64,000 nucleotides of DNA. It comes from Hahella sp. CCB-MM4. GTDB lineage: Bacteria; Pseudomonadota; Gammaproteobacteria; Pseudomonadales; Oleiphilaceae. The notes beneath the pieces are model-generated. The model had not been told where the DNA came from. It did no database searches and worked only from the letters and a program-made list of their open reading frames with translations. The stretch is from contig NZ_MRYI01000015.1 in assembly GCF_002260525.1 (NCBI RefSeq), forward strand, positions 93,372-157,371. The letters run 5' to 3'. Made by a program: the position numbers and the translations under genes. Position 1 is the stretch's first letter, and every line of letters begins with the position of its first letter. This document shows, one piece after another, positions 44,683 to 54,469 of this stretch.

Positions 44683-45387
44683 TTATACGCGGCATATCGC
44701 TTCCGATTCAATGATGCGAAGATGCTCTGGACGCTGCCTTTCAGCGGCACGAACCCCTTCACGAATCAATGTGCGCGCCACGGCATCTGCTTCTACGGCA
44801 GCGTACCTCGCAAACCTGCTTCGCAATAAAGGCGTAGCGAGCCTCGCCACACCAAGACCTACAGACTCAAGCAAGCGGGAGTCTTTCCTCTCCCCCAATA
44901 ACAATGACGGCCGAACAATAGTGAGGAATGGAAATCCAAGATCGATCAGAGCGGATTCCAGTTTTCCCTTAACCCGGTTATAAAAAAAATTAGATGATGG
45001 ATTGGCACCCAGAGCAGAAATTAAAAGAAAATGTTCGGAGTGTTGTCTGAGGCACTTTGCGGCCAGCCATGGATATTCGTAATCAACTTGCTGGAAAGCA
45101 TCCTTGCTGCCAGCCTTTTTCATCGTCGTCCCGAGACAGCAATATATATCATCTACAACGACTGACTGGAGAACCTTCTCCATATCGGCAAAGTTAATGA
45201 TGTGCTGCTCAAGGCACGGATCACTTTTCTCTATTTTACGTCGAGTAACTGCGATGACCCGCTCATAAAGAGGTTCTACCAGAAGCAAGTCGAGTACTTT
45301 GCCTCCCACCAACCCCGTGGCACCCAGCACCAGAGCACTTCGTCCGTGCCCGCAGGCCGCATGCTCAGGCGCTTTGCTCAAAGTCAT
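44683..45387 (-). CDS. NAD(P)-binding Rossmann-fold oxidoreductase (HTATIP2/YbjT-like)
   Basis: A 234-residue atypical short-chain dehydrogenase. The nucleotide-binding motif ALVLGATGLVGGKVLDLLL starts at about residue 18, the CCLGTTMKKAGSKDAF segment and YNRVKGKLESALIDLGFPF (with Tyr and Lys of the catalytic type) follow, and it ends near RIIESEAICRV. It resembles the HTATIP2/oxidoreductase group, which often has structural or sensing roles. Its start overlaps the end of the alpha/beta hydrolase gene by 23 bases, so the two are probably translated together. The substrate is unknown. Confidence 0.85.
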   Translation of the reverse strand: MTLSKAPEHAACGHGRSALVLGATGLVGGKVLDLLLVEPLYERVIAVTRRKIEKSDPCLEQHIINFADMEKVLQSVVVDDIYCCLGTTMKKAGSKDAFQQVDYEYPWLAAKCLRQHSEHFLLISALGANPSSNFFYNRVKGKLESALIDLGFPFLTIVRPSLLLGERKDSRLLESVGLGVARLATPLLRSRFARYAAVEADAVARTLIREGVRAAERQRPEHLRIIESEAICRV

Positions 45388-46300
45388 CCTCAGATTTACC
45401 CGGCTCTCTGCTTAACCACTTATCAATATCTTTCCAGACATGATTGCGGGCATGATGACTCTTCACCATTGAAGGCTCATCAATGGCATTGGAATAGCGC
45501 AGGAATGACTTATCCGAACAACCCCAGTGTTGATATATTTTATGGCTCGTCACCATATTGGGCTGCTCTTCAGGGCCTGAGCACATCAATAGAGGTACCT
45601 GGAGCTGAGCCAAGCCTCCAGTGAACTCACGAATCTGCTTACGACCGGTAAACAGCGATAGCGGTTTCAGCGGATTCGCCTGACCATGAATAACCCCATA
45701 AGGCTCGCTCTCGGTGGCACCATCATCTTTCCCACCCTGAATGAAGCCACGCTTACGATCACGCCACTGCAGAGCCCTGATCAAAGCTCCCTTCCGCCAC
45801 GCCCCACGAGGATCATCAAGACCCAGGAGCACAACGCCATCAAGCATGTTCTGACTCAGAGTACCTTTAGCGAGCGCCAGCGTCAGAGCGACGCCAGACA
45901 AACCGTAAGCCACCCAAATACATGGAGAATCGATTCGGGTGGAGAGATAACTCTGGATTGCGGGAAAATCAAAATCCACATAGTCGACCAGAGAATTATT
46001 CCGGTAACGCTGATTTACCGGAGAGAAACCATGCCCTCTCATTTCGGGCATCCACACATCGTAACCCTGGTGAACCAGATGACTGGCCAAACCATCCCCT
46101 CCCAGATCAAACCAGGTGGAGCGATTGGAAAACTGACCGTGAATCAGTACCACCGGCACACCGGAGACATCCTCAGGCCGGGAAAGGTGGGTGACCGCCA
46201 ACGCTACGGAGCTGTCGTCACTGTTATTGGGATAAATAAGATAAACATCCTCTACCAACCCGTTCTGTAACAAGTCAGCAGAGACAAGTTGTTCCTTCAT
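45365..46300 (-). CDS. Alpha/beta-fold hydrolase
   Basis: A 311-residue hydrolase-like protein. It has an HG oxyanion motif (VVLIHGQFSNRSTW), an active-site elbow at CIWVAYGLSGVALTLAL, an acidic strand (CSGPEEQPNM) and a His near the end (SHHARNHVWKDI). The elbow reads G-L-S-G-V in place of G-x-S-x-G, so the last Gly is missing, although a Ser is in place. A similar gene sits between rraA and ppsA in Pseudomonas. It is likely an esterase or lipase; the substrate is unknown. Confidence 0.85.
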   Translation of the reverse strand: MKEQLVSADLLQNGLVEDVYLIYPNNSDDSSVALAVTHLSRPEDVSGVPVVLIHGQFSNRSTWFDLGGDGLASHLVHQGYDVWMPEMRGHGFSPVNQRYRNNSLVDYVDFDFPAIQSYLSTRIDSPCIWVAYGLSGVALTLALAKGTLSQNMLDGVVLLGLDDPRGAWRKGALIRALQWRDRKRGFIQGGKDDGATESEPYGVIHGQANPLKPLSLFTGRKQIREFTGGLAQLQVPLLMCSGPEEQPNMVTSHKIYQHWGCSDKSFLRYSNAIDEPSMVKSHHARNHVWKDIDKWLSREPGKSEDDFEQSA

Positions 46301-46512
46301 AGGATGCTGTCCAAGCCTGCTTCTGAACTTTTCTTATTATTTTGTATGGATAAAACTCAATTAGCGTGACGCCCCACCAGACCCTCTTCACTTATTCAGA
46401 GAATCAAGCCATTGGCCAATTAAGCCAATAGCGGTTGGCATAACCCATCAACACGCCCTAATAGAATATCGGGACAAAACCAGTTTCGGAAGTCTTGACA
46501 GACTCTCGAATA

Positions 46513-46540
46513 CAAAAAAACCAGCCTTTGAAGGCTGGTT
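46513..46540 (-). terminator. Rho-independent terminator of ppsA
   Basis: A 10-bp stem AACCAGCCTT/AAGGCTGGTT (46519-46528, 46531-46540), followed on the minus strand by TTTTTG. It lies 32 bases past the ppsA stop. Confidence 0.85.
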
Positions 46541-46572
46541 TTCAATTTCAGAACAGGCAATAACCGCCGTGT

Positions 46573-48939
46573 TTACGCGTGCTTATCTGCCAGGAAGAAC
46601 CAAGTATCCAACACAGAATCAGGGTTCAAAGAAACACTGTCGATCCCCTGTTCCATAAGCCACTTGGCCAGATCAGGATGATCAGACGGCCCCTGTCCAC
46701 AGATACCGATGTACTTATTAGCCGCTTTACACGCCTGAATCGCTCTCGACAGAAGTGCCAACACGGCGTCATTACGCTCGTCGAACAGGTGAGCGACGAT
46801 TCCGGAATCCCGGTCCAGACCCAGCGTCAGCTGTGTCAGGTCATTCGAACCGATAGAGAAGCCGTCAAAGTGCTCAATAAACTGATCCGCCAGCAAAGCA
46901 TTGGAAGGCAGCTCGCACATCATAATGACACGTAAACCGTTCTCTCCACGCTTCAGGCCATTATCTTCAAGCAGCTCAATCACTTGACGGGCTTCACCAA
47001 CAGTACGCACAAACGGAACCATGATCTCGACATTGGTCAGCCCCATTTCATTACGCACTTTCTTCATCGCCCGGCATTCCAGCTCGAAACAGTCCCGGAA
47101 CGAGTCAGAGATGTAACGAGAAGCTCCGCGGAAGCCCAACATGGGGTTCTCTTCTTCCGGCTCGTAGATCGTGCCGCCGATCAGATTGGCATATTCATTG
47201 GATTTGAAGTCAGAGAGACGAACGATCACACGCTTTGGCGCAAACGCTGCAGCCAGCGTGGAAATACCCTCAACCAGTTTCTCGACATAGAAGTCTACTG
47301 GCGATGCATATCCTGAAATACGCTTCTCAACAACCTGCTTCACATCACGTGGCAAGGTATCAAAGTTGAGCAGTGCTTTCGGATGCACGCCAATCATACG
47401 GTTGATGATAAATTCCAGACGGGCAAGGCCGACACCTTCATTCGGCAACGCCTGGAAATCGAATGCCCGGTCAGGATTCCCCACGTTCATCATGATCTTG
47501 AACGGAAGCTTGGGCATGGACTCCACGCTGTTCTCGCGCAGTTCGAATTCCAGCAACCCTTCATAGATCATGCCGGTGTCACCCTCAGCGCAGGACACCG
47601 TCACTTCTTTGCCGTCCTGCAGCAACTGAGTCGCATCACCACAACCCACTACGGCCGGGATACCAAGCTCACGGGCAATAATAGCCGCGTGACAGGTACG
47701 TCCACCACGGTCGGTGACAATGGCTGAGGCCCGTTTCATCACCGGTTCCCAATCCGGATCGGTCATATCGGTAACCAGGACATCTCCTGGCTGAACCCGA
47801 TCCATCTCATGAATGCTGGTAATTACTTTGACCGGACCGCGGCCAATCTTCTGACCGATACTGCGTCCTTCACATAGTACTTTACCGGTTTCCTTCAACA
47901 GGTAACGCTCCATAACGGCTGAGGAACGGCTCTTCACTGTTTCAGGACGGGCTTGAACAATATAAAGCTTACCGTCATCGCCGTCTTTGGCCCATTCAAT
48001 GTCCATCGGACGCTGATAATGCTTCTCGATGACCAGAGCCTGGCGGGTCAGTTCATACACTTCGTCATCGGTGAGTGCAAATTTACCTCTCTCTTCGGCA
48101 TCCACATTCACCGTTTGGACTGACTTACCGGCTGCACCGTGGTCACCATAAATCATTTTAATGGCTTTACTACCCAGGTTACGGCGCAGCAATGCAGGCT
48201 TACCTGCACTGTAAGTGGGTTTGTGCACGTAAAATTCATCAGGGTTCACCGCTCCCTGTACCACCGTTTCTCCCAGTCCGTATGACGCAGTGATGAAGAC
48301 AACATCATTGAAGCCGGATTCGGTATCGAGGGTAAACATCACCCCACTGCTTGCGGATTCACTGCGCACCATCCGCTGAATACCCGCAGACAAGGCCACC
48401 AAACTATGCTCAAAGCCATGGTGAGCCCGATAGGAAATGGCGCGATCGTTAAATAGTGAGGCAAACACTTCATGTATTGCGTGCTTGACGTTTTCAATCC
48501 CGACAATATTGAGGAAGGTTTCCTGCTGGCCTGCAAAAGAGGCATCCGGCAGGTCTTCTGCAGTCGCAGATGAACGTACGGCAACAGCCAGCTGCTCATT
48601 TCCTTCCTGCAATTGGGCAAATGATTGCTCGATGGCATCGTCCAGAGCCTTAGGAAATGGAGTGTCCAGAATCCATTGACGAATCTTGGCACCGGTCTCC
48701 GCTAGTGCCACTACATCACTGACATCCAGCTGTTCCAGGGCTTCGTGAATTCTTTTGTCCAGTCCTTCTGTCTGCAGGAACTCCCGATACGCATGAGCGG
48801 TTGTCGCAAAACCAGTTGGAACGGTAACGCCGGCATTGGCCAGATTACTGATCATCTCACCCAGCGAGGCATTCTTGCCTCCGACGCGTTCAACGTCGCC
48901 CATACCAAGGTGTTCAAACCAAATAATGTAGTCTTCCAA
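46573..48939 (-). CDS. ppsA: Phosphoenolpyruvate synthase
   Basis: A 788-residue enzyme that makes PEP from pyruvate and ATP (giving AMP and phosphate), the entry to gluconeogenesis. Domains in order: ATP-grasp ([34 protein letters not shown]), the phospho-His domain with the catalytic His in [13 protein letters not shown], and the PEP/pyruvate barrel ending with [14 protein letters not shown] and the Cys in GICGQGPS. I place the start at TTG 48937-48939, with GGGAGAAG 4-7 bases before it; a TTG 24 bases further upstream would put the ribosome site inside the gene. The length then fits E. coli PpsA (792). The regulator ppsR is divergent. Confidence 0.96.
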   Translation of the reverse strand: MEDYIIWFEHLGMGDVERVGGKNASLGEMISNLANAGVTVPTGFATTAHAYREFLQTEGLDKRIHEALEQLDVSDVVALAETGAKIRQWILDTPFPKALDDAIEQSFAQLQEGNEQLAVAVRSSATAEDLPDASFAGQQETFLNIVGIENVKHAIHEVFASLFNDRAISYRAHHGFEHSLVALSAGIQRMVRSESASSGVMFTLDTESGFNDVVFITASYGLGETVVQGAVNPDEFYVHKPTYSAGKPALLRRNLGSKAIKMIYGDHGAAGKSVQTVNVDAEERGKFALTDDEVYELTRQALVIEKHYQRPMDIEWAKDGDDGKLYIVQARPETVKSRSSAVMERYLLKETGKVLCEGRSIGQKIGRGPVKVITSIHEMDRVQPGDVLVTDMTDPDWEPVMKRASAIVTDRGGRTCHAAIIARELGIPAVVGCGDATQLLQDGKEVTVSCAEGDTGMIYEGLLEFELRENSVESMPKLPFKIMMNVGNPDRAFDFQALPNEGVGLARLEFIINRMIGVHPKALLNFDTLPRDVKQVVEKRISGYASPVDFYVEKLVEGISTLAAAFAPKRVIVRLSDFKSNEYANLIGGTIYEPEEENPMLGFRGASRYISDSFRDCFELECRAMKKVRNEMGLTNVEIMVPFVRTVGEARQVIELLEDNGLKRGENGLRVIMMCELPSNALLADQFIEHFDGFSIGSNDLTQLTLGLDRDSGIVAHLFDERNDAVLALLSRAIQACKAANKYIGICGQGPSDHPDLAKWLMEQGIDSVSLNPDSVLDTWFFLADKHA

Positions 48940-49250
48940 GATGCTTCTCCCAAGTATTATCAACGCTCATGGCACAAACTGCCGATCTTTTGCAGAATTA
49001 TTCTCGCAGTCTGTTGATGGTCATAAACGGACGCACCCCGAAGGGGGGGTTCGCGACCGAGGGCCTAGTCTAGCATCTGATTTACTGGCTGTGTATCCGA
49101 TCGTGTCGCTGAAAGGCAATACCGGGGCCAGATTGCGTATGATTTGACCGAAATCACACCCAACGATCGCAAATGTCACGGAAAACTTCTTATATCCCAC
49201 CAACATGGGTATGCTGACATATCCATCCAACCATCCAGACACAACCTGAC
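48940..49250. other. ppsA/ppsR divergent control region
   Basis: A 311-base gap between the divergent genes. A candidate minus-strand promoter for ppsA lies at 49067-49095. A run of seven G (49041-49050 region) followed by a complementary CCCC can form a small UUCG-type hairpin in the ppsA leader. No gene or known regulator site was recognised. Confidence 0.6.
49067..49095 (-). promoter_or_regulatory. Candidate extended -10 promoter of ppsA
   Basis: On the minus strand TGCTAGACT (extended -10, TAGACT at 49067-49072) lies 17 bases from TACACA (49090-49095). The transcript would have a leader of about 120 bases. Confidence 0.4.
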
Positions 49251-50069
49251 ATGAAACGAACCGCTTTCTTCATCTCCGACGGCACGGGGATTACAGCAGA
49301 GGCATTGGGCCAGAGTCTGCTGGCACAATTTGAGTACATCGACTTTGAAAAGATCACAATTCCCTATATCGATTCCGTCGAAAAAGCCCATTCCGTTGTC
49401 CAGCGCATAGATAAAGCAGCGGCCATTGACGACGGCAAGCCGATAATTTTTGACACCATCGTCAATAGTGATGTGCGCGCCGAGATCACTAAGAGCAACG
49501 GATACATGATCGATATCTTCGGCACATTTCTGGAGCCACTGGAACAGGAACTTGGTTCGAAGTCCTCATATACCGTGGGGAAATCCCATTCGATTACAGG
49601 AAAGGCTTCGTACAACCGTCGTATCGACGCCATGAACTTTGCCCTGGAGAATGATGATGGCGCCCGCACCCGATACTATTCGGATGCCGATATCATCCTG
49701 GTCGGCGTCTCTCGCAGCGGAAAGACACCAACCTGCATCTATCTCGCCCTGCAATACGGCATCAAAGCGGCAAACTATCCGCTGACGGAAGACGATATTG
49801 TCGACCAGCGATTACCGGAAGTTCTGCGTAAGCATCGAGGAAAACTATTTGGCCTGACAATCGACCCGGTGCGGCTATCCCTGATTCGCAACGAGCGCAA
49901 ACCAAACTCCAAGTATGCATCCATAAAGCAATGCAACTATGAAGTGGAAGAAGTGGAACTGATATATCGACGGGAACGGATCCCTTATCTGAATTCAACA
50001 GATTATTCGGTGGAGGAAATATCCACCCGTCTGCTGATGATGACGGGTATAGAAAGGAGAATCAGTTAA
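49251..50069 (+). CDS. ppsR: PEP synthase regulatory kinase/pyrophosphorylase
   Basis: A 272-residue DUF299 protein that switches PpsA off by ADP-dependent threonine phosphorylation and back on by Pi-dependent removal. It shows [19 protein letters not shown] at the N-terminus, the P-loop GVSRSGKT (152-159) and NYPLTEDD. The length matches E. coli PpsR (277). Divergence from ppsA supports the role. A perfect 11-bp hairpin lies after its stop, between it and the convergent protease gene. Confidence 0.95.
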   Translation: MKRTAFFISDGTGITAEALGQSLLAQFEYIDFEKITIPYIDSVEKAHSVVQRIDKAAAIDDGKPIIFDTIVNSDVRAEITKSNGYMIDIFGTFLEPLEQELGSKSSYTVGKSHSITGKASYNRRIDAMNFALENDDGARTRYYSDADIILVGVSRSGKTPTCIYLALQYGIKAANYPLTEDDIVDQRLPEVLRKHRGKLFGLTIDPVRLSLIRNERKPNSKYASIKQCNYEVEEVELIYRRERIPYLNSTDYSVEEISTRLLMMTGIERRIS

Positions 50070-50077
50070 GTCATCAA

Positions 50078-50102
50078 GCCGGGAGAAAATCTTTCTCCCG
50101 GC
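50078..50102. terminator. Hairpin between convergent ppsR and M16 protease genes
   Basis: A perfect 11-bp stem GCCGGGAGAAA/TTTCTCCCGGC with a 3-base loop, 9 bases past ppsR and 23 past the protease stop. The T run is weak on both sides, so termination in both directions is likely but not certain. Confidence 0.6.
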
Positions 50103-50124
50103 ATAAAACCTTACAGGGAAGATA

Positions 50125-53058
50125 TCACAGCTTCTGGATATCAAGCTCCAGCGTTTCAAATGCATTGCGGGCACTTTCACCGCCCACAACAGCCACACTG
50201 CAGTCTTCTGTCGCCAGATATTTCTCCGCGACCCTTTTCAGATCATCCATTTCCACCTGCAATATGCGCTTGCGGAATTCCTTACGCTGCGTTGGTGTAC
50301 GCCCGAACAATTCGCTGTGGTAGGAAGATTTGGCTTCTCCCGCCGGAGACTTTGGCTTATCGATGCTGGATACAACTCCCAGGATCGCCTGCTCCAGTTC
50401 GTCTTCGCTGTGCTCTGCCTCCAGCATCCACTTCACTGAACCGGCGAAGTCTTGCAATGTCCCTTCGATACGCGGATCACGATAGGAGAAGAAACGGAAA
50501 ATAGCATTGGCGTTATCCTGACTCGCACCACTTCCATAAGCGCCACCCTGCTCACGGATCGCCCTGTGCAGATAACCATTTCGCAAATAGTGTCCCAGCA
50601 CCGTCAATGCGGCCGCATCCGGGTGCTCACCCACGACGGTGGCAAACGCTTTGGCACAGAAGTTCACCTGACTGTTGGTTACCCAACCAACCTTCACATG
50701 TTCTCGGGTCGGAGGCAGCGACAACTCAGAAACCGGATGGTGTCCGCCAACCTGATTCCATCCGTCTGTAATAGCCGTCTTCAGAGAACTTACTTTCGAA
50801 GGTTCCGCTATTGCCAGAAATTGGATTGGGTTTGCAATGATTTTCTTGTGCAGGGATTGCAGTTCAGTCGCAAGTGCCTGCAATGGGCCAGGTTCGCGAA
50901 TTTCCTTGTCCAGTTTCTTAATCCAACGCACACCTTCCAATCCACTGGTTTTATGGGAAACCATGGAACTTGGACTTAACAGACTGGCCGCCGCAGCCAT
51001 CGCCAAACCATGACCATTACTGGTCACGCCCTGCTCTCTGCGGGACGCCAGCAATGCAATAAGCTCCCTGAACCGCTCATGCTCATCGAAACGAGGATTC
51101 GTCAGAGTGAGCTTCATCAAATCGACCATCTTTTCCTGATTGCGCTCCAGCGCCTTGCCGGACATCACGAGGAAACCTTTGCATTTCTGCTCATCATCCA
51201 CCTCTCCACGGATCTCCCAATACGAAGAGAGCCCCCCGGTGTAGGCTGACTGCAATTCCTGCATTTCCAGATAACTCTTGTCGCCGGCTCCAACCTCCGG
51301 AAGACAATAGGAAAGCAAAGGTAGGATTTGCAGTTCTTCTGGCGAAAGATCCGGTAAAGGAATAATGGCCTGATGGTATACCAGTCCATTGGTTCCCTGC
51401 GCATAGGCCGTTGCCTGTTCGGCTTCTGAACCATCAACCGGTTCCGGTATATGAATATCCAGAGGTACATCGTCGAGCCCTACTTTGGGCAGGACTTCTT
51501 CAGAATCCTTTTGATTCTGTCGATCCAGCAGCGCTTTGGCCTGGGTGACAATAGAGGCCTTTTCGTCGTCGCTGAGTTTGGACTTGATACCTTCCAGTTT
51601 GCCCTTGAGATACTCTTCACGCTGCTCTTCCAGAGAGGTATCCGGAGCCAGCGTCAGTGTAATACGGTGTTTGTTTTCCAACAGAAGCTTCCGCACCAAA
51701 GACTTGATGTATTCAGGGTCCTTGATACGCTCGCGAAGTTTTACCAGTACCGGACCGATATCCAGCACTTGTGCAGGGTCCTGGCCCTGTAATGCAGGCG
51801 TCATAGCCGCCAGAATCAGTTGCAGGCCATAAGGGTATGAGTCGCCCGAAATCTCCCTCTGACTCAGTTCCAGCTGGTGTAATACAGCCTCTACTTTTTC
51901 AAGTGGAACGCCATCCCGCTCAACGGTTTCCAATACTCCCAGAACCAGAGCTTCAAAATCAGCGGCTTTTTCAGGATCGGAGCCCTCTATACCACAGACA
52001 AAAGCCATCTCTTTATAGGAATCTTCAAGTCCACACAGGCCGGATGGAGAGTGACCAAGATCCGTTGTTTCCAGAGCCTGCATCAATGGAGAGGCGCTAT
52101 TCTCAAGCAGAACATTGGTCAATAAATGGGCTTCCAGGTTATTTTCCAGATCCGCACTCTCACTTAACAACCACCCGATAATCTGATGGGTCTTATGGGA
52201 TACATCGTCTTCCCCGGTGATCGGATAGCATTCCTGTATCCTGACCGGCGCAAAATAGCGTTTCTCTTCACTAACACCTGCCTTTTCGCCGGTTCCCTTG
52301 AAATGCTGAAGTGCTTTTTCTTCGAACTCTTCCTGCAGGCTTTTGGCATCGATATCACCATAAGTCATGAACAGAGCATTGCTTGGGTGATAGTGTTTTT
52401 TGTAAAACGCCTGTAGCTGCTGATAGGTCAGGTCAGGTATATGATCCGGCTCTCCCCCACTATTGAAGTGATAGGTGGAGGTCGGATATAGATGCTTGGT
52501 GAAAGTCGCCCACAACTGCGACATGGGCGAACTCATCGCTCCTTTCATCTCGTTATACACAACGCCTTTGTATACCAGCGCAGACTCGGTATTTTCCGGC
52601 TCTTCAAATTCGAGACGATGACCTTCCTGGGCGAAATCCAACTCATTCAGGTTGGCAAAGAACACCGCATCCAGATAAACGTCCAGCAGGTTAAAAAAGT
52701 CTTTGCGGTTCTGGCTGGCAAAGGGATAAGCCGTCCAGTCACTGGAAGTGAAGGCATTCATGAACGTATTCAGAGAACGTCGTGTCATCATGAAAAACGG
52801 ATCACGAACAGGGTAACGCTGACTTCCACACAACGTCGTGTGTTCCAGGATATGGGCAACGCCAGTTGAATCCGTGGGCACAGTGCGCAATGCAACCAGA
52901 AACACATTCTCCTTCTGATCCGCATGGAGATGATAGTGACGCGCTCCGGTTCGTGGGTGTCTGAATTCCTGCAGCTCAACGTGCAATGCATCAATATGAG
53001 TGCGGGAAACACATTCGAAAGTTTTATAAGCGATATCGAGAGATAACTGCTTTGACAT
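50125..53058 (-). CDS. M16C metalloprotease (presequence protease/PreP-like)
   Basis: A 977-residue zinc peptidase. The inverted zinc motif HxxEH is His69-Ile-Leu-Glu72-His73 (GVAHILEHTTLCGS), with the far Glu ligand in the AFVNE-like part after residue 140 (YKGVVYNEMKGAMSS). The four M16 repeats and the M16C linker region (about 470-520) fit the PreP/Cym1 shape, in which a closed chamber cuts short peptides. No signal peptide is seen, so it is cytoplasmic. Bacterial members have poorly known roles, probably peptide recycling. A 23-base tandem repeat and a 14-base palindrome lie just upstream. Confidence 0.92.
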   Translation of the reverse strand: MSKQLSLDIAYKTFECVSRTHIDALHVELQEFRHPRTGARHYHLHADQKENVFLVALRTVPTDSTGVAHILEHTTLCGSQRYPVRDPFFMMTRRSLNTFMNAFTSSDWTAYPFASQNRKDFFNLLDVYLDAVFFANLNELDFAQEGHRLEFEEPENTESALVYKGVVYNEMKGAMSSPMSQLWATFTKHLYPTSTYHFNSGGEPDHIPDLTYQQLQAFYKKHYHPSNALFMTYGDIDAKSLQEEFEEKALQHFKGTGEKAGVSEEKRYFAPVRIQECYPITGEDDVSHKTHQIIGWLLSESADLENNLEAHLLTNVLLENSASPLMQALETTDLGHSPSGLCGLEDSYKEMAFVCGIEGSDPEKAADFEALVLGVLETVERDGVPLEKVEAVLHQLELSQREISGDSYPYGLQLILAAMTPALQGQDPAQVLDIGPVLVKLRERIKDPEYIKSLVRKLLLENKHRITLTLAPDTSLEEQREEYLKGKLEGIKSKLSDDEKASIVTQAKALLDRQNQKDSEEVLPKVGLDDVPLDIHIPEPVDGSEAEQATAYAQGTNGLVYHQAIIPLPDLSPEELQILPLLSYCLPEVGAGDKSYLEMQELQSAYTGGLSSYWEIRGEVDDEQKCKGFLVMSGKALERNQEKMVDLMKLTLTNPRFDEHERFRELIALLASRREQGVTSNGHGLAMAAAASLLSPSSMVSHKTSGLEGVRWIKKLDKEIREPGPLQALATELQSLHKKIIANPIQFLAIAEPSKVSSLKTAITDGWNQVGGHHPVSELSLPPTREHVKVGWVTNSQVNFCAKAFATVVGEHPDAAALTVLGHYLRNGYLHRAIREQGGAYGSGASQDNANAIFRFFSYRDPRIEGTLQDFAGSVKWMLEAEHSEDELEQAILGVVSSIDKPKSPAGEAKSSYHSELFGRTPTQRKEFRKRILQVEMDDLKRVAEKYLATEDCSVAVVGGESARNAFETLELDIQKL

Positions 53059-53078
53059 TGAAATCCAACCAAATTCTG

Positions 53079-53126
53079 TTCATATTTCAGACTATTATCT
53101 ATTCATATTTCTGACTATTAATAGTC
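53079..53126. repeat. Two 23-base tandem repeats plus a 14-base palindrome upstream of the M16C gene
   Basis: Copies at 53079-53101 and 53102-53124 differ at about three positions (core TTCATATTTC-GACTATTA). The second copy ends in the perfect palindrome GACTATTAATAGTC (53113-53126). All lie 20-70 bases before the protease start, where a regulator could bind. Confidence 0.8.
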
Positions 53127-53167
53127 TTGTGATTCAGGAATGCCGACTACAACAACCACTACCTGAC

Positions 53168-53623
53168 TCAGGGAACCGACCGCCCCAGATACCCCTCAAA
53201 ACTCGGTCGCTCAGGCTGGTAAGTGCTGAACGAAGGAGAGGAAACCAGGAAATTGGCAGTCGACTCGTTACAAGCCGTAGGTACATTCCAGAGCGTTGCC
53301 AAGCGAAGCAAGGCCTTAATATCGGGGTCATGGGACATGGGCTCAAGCGGATCCCAGAAGAAAATCAGAAGATCTATCTGACCCTCAGAAATTAATGCCC
53401 CTATCTGTTGGTCACCACCAAGTGGTCCGCTGTGAAAACGATGAACCTGCAACCCACTTTGCTCTGCGATCAGCTTACCGGTAGTGCCCGTTGCAGAGAG
53501 ACGACAATGAACAAACTTTTCACGGTGCCTGACAACCCAATTGCATAATTTCTGCTTACAGTTGTCATGGGCGATCAGAGCAACATTTTTTACGCCCCTG
53601 GCACTAACGTCTTGATCTGTCAT
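53168..53623 (-). CDS. mgsA: Methylglyoxal synthase
   Basis: A 151-residue enzyme that converts dihydroxyacetone phosphate to methylglyoxal and phosphate, a bypass used when phosphate is short or sugar phosphates accumulate. Active-site residues align by number with E. coli MgsA: His19/Asp20 (IAHDNCK), Thr45-Gly (SATGTTG), Asp71 (GPLGGDQQ), Asp91, His98 and Asp101 ([10 protein letters not shown]). The start at 53621-53623 gives the family length; a Met 14 codons earlier has no ribosome site. The C-terminal tail ([21 protein letters not shown] region) is normal in length. Confidence 0.94.
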   Translation of the reverse strand: MTDQDVSARGVKNVALIAHDNCKQKLCNWVVRHREKFVHCRLSATGTTGKLIAEQSGLQVHRFHSGPLGGDQQIGALISEGQIDLLIFFWDPLEPMSHDPDIKALLRLATLWNVPTACNESTANFLVSSPSFSTYQPERPSFEGYLGRSVP

Positions 53624-53705
53624 AAGGTTGCATCCATTATTTCCAACATTATCCAACCAACTCATTTAATATTAGATGTTGCTTCACTAGGGCGAAACAT
53701 ACTAC

Positions 53706-54311
53706 ATGTCAACAGATAACAGCAACGAAACCGCTTCTATCGACGCGATAAATAATCCTGAAAAGGAAGTCCCGGCGACTGAAACCGATCAAACTCCATC
53801 TGCTGAAACCAGTGCAGTACAAGAGATCGGAGCGGTTGAAACACAACCTGCCAAGCCCACTGACGCCCCAACAACAGAAAATGAGGAAGTTCCCCGGGTT
53901 GAAATTGAAGCCTACTGGGTAGAAAGAAAACGATACCTCCAGGTTATCACAAAAATCCCGGAACTCAGGCGGCGTTACCTGAAAGCCATTCTGATTTATC
54001 TGCTGCGCCGCTTTTTGTGGTCATTTACTTTTTTCCCGGTATTCATTGCTTTTTGGGTACCTCTGGTATTGAACCGTTTTAATCCCGTCGCAATGGTTCA
54101 GAACCTTCTGCCCAGCCTGCAGGCCTTTGTGGAAGCCAACCCTCAGAGCCAGGCTGCGACCATTGAAACTCTGTTTATCGCCTGGTTCTCGATAGGCTTC
54201 ACGTTTGCCGTATTTGATTTCATTCTTACTCCCTTTAAAAGCCCTTACGAATACGAAGCTGATGTACATATGAGGGCTTGGGAGGAATTACATTTACGTA
54301 ACAAAATGTAA
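53706..54311 (+). CDS. Unknown two-helix membrane protein with acidic N-terminal tail
   Basis: A 201-residue protein I do not recognise. Residues 1-65 are low-complexity, rich in Glu, Thr, Pro and Ala, with no signal peptide. Residues 66-100 are basic (VERKRYLQ, ELRRRYLKAILIYLLRR). Two hydrophobic stretches follow (about 100-123, FLWSFTFFPVFIAFWVPLVL, and 156-178, IETLFIAWFSIGFTFAVFDFIL), with a polar loop between. The C-terminus is charged (YEYEADVHMRAWEELHLRNKM). The positive-inside rule suggests both ends are cytoplasmic. It is divergent from mgsA and starts a plus-strand run with the MORN and receiver genes, 158 bases before the former. Confidence 0.8.
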   Translation: MSTDNSNETASIDAINNPEKEVPATETDQTPSAETSAVQEIGAVETQPAKPTDAPTTENEEVPRVEIEAYWVERKRYLQVITKIPELRRRYLKAILIYLLRRFLWSFTFFPVFIAFWVPLVLNRFNPVAMVQNLLPSLQAFVEANPQSQAATIETLFIAWFSIGFTFAVFDFILTPFKSPYEYEADVHMRAWEELHLRNKM

Positions 54312-54469
54312 ACAGATCAAACATTTGGCGTGAGCTACTTCCATTTAGAATGTGACACTATAAGCAAAACTTCCAAGCTGGGGGCGATTTGGTTACATTC
54401 CTCAAGTTTACCCGTTAACATGGGTTACAATTGATCTGATATAAGTCCAAATAAATTCAGGTAGGTGTA

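Noticed and set aside
45686..46270. 194-codon open frame opposite the alpha/beta hydrolase
   Set aside because: It is an antisense shadow without motifs.
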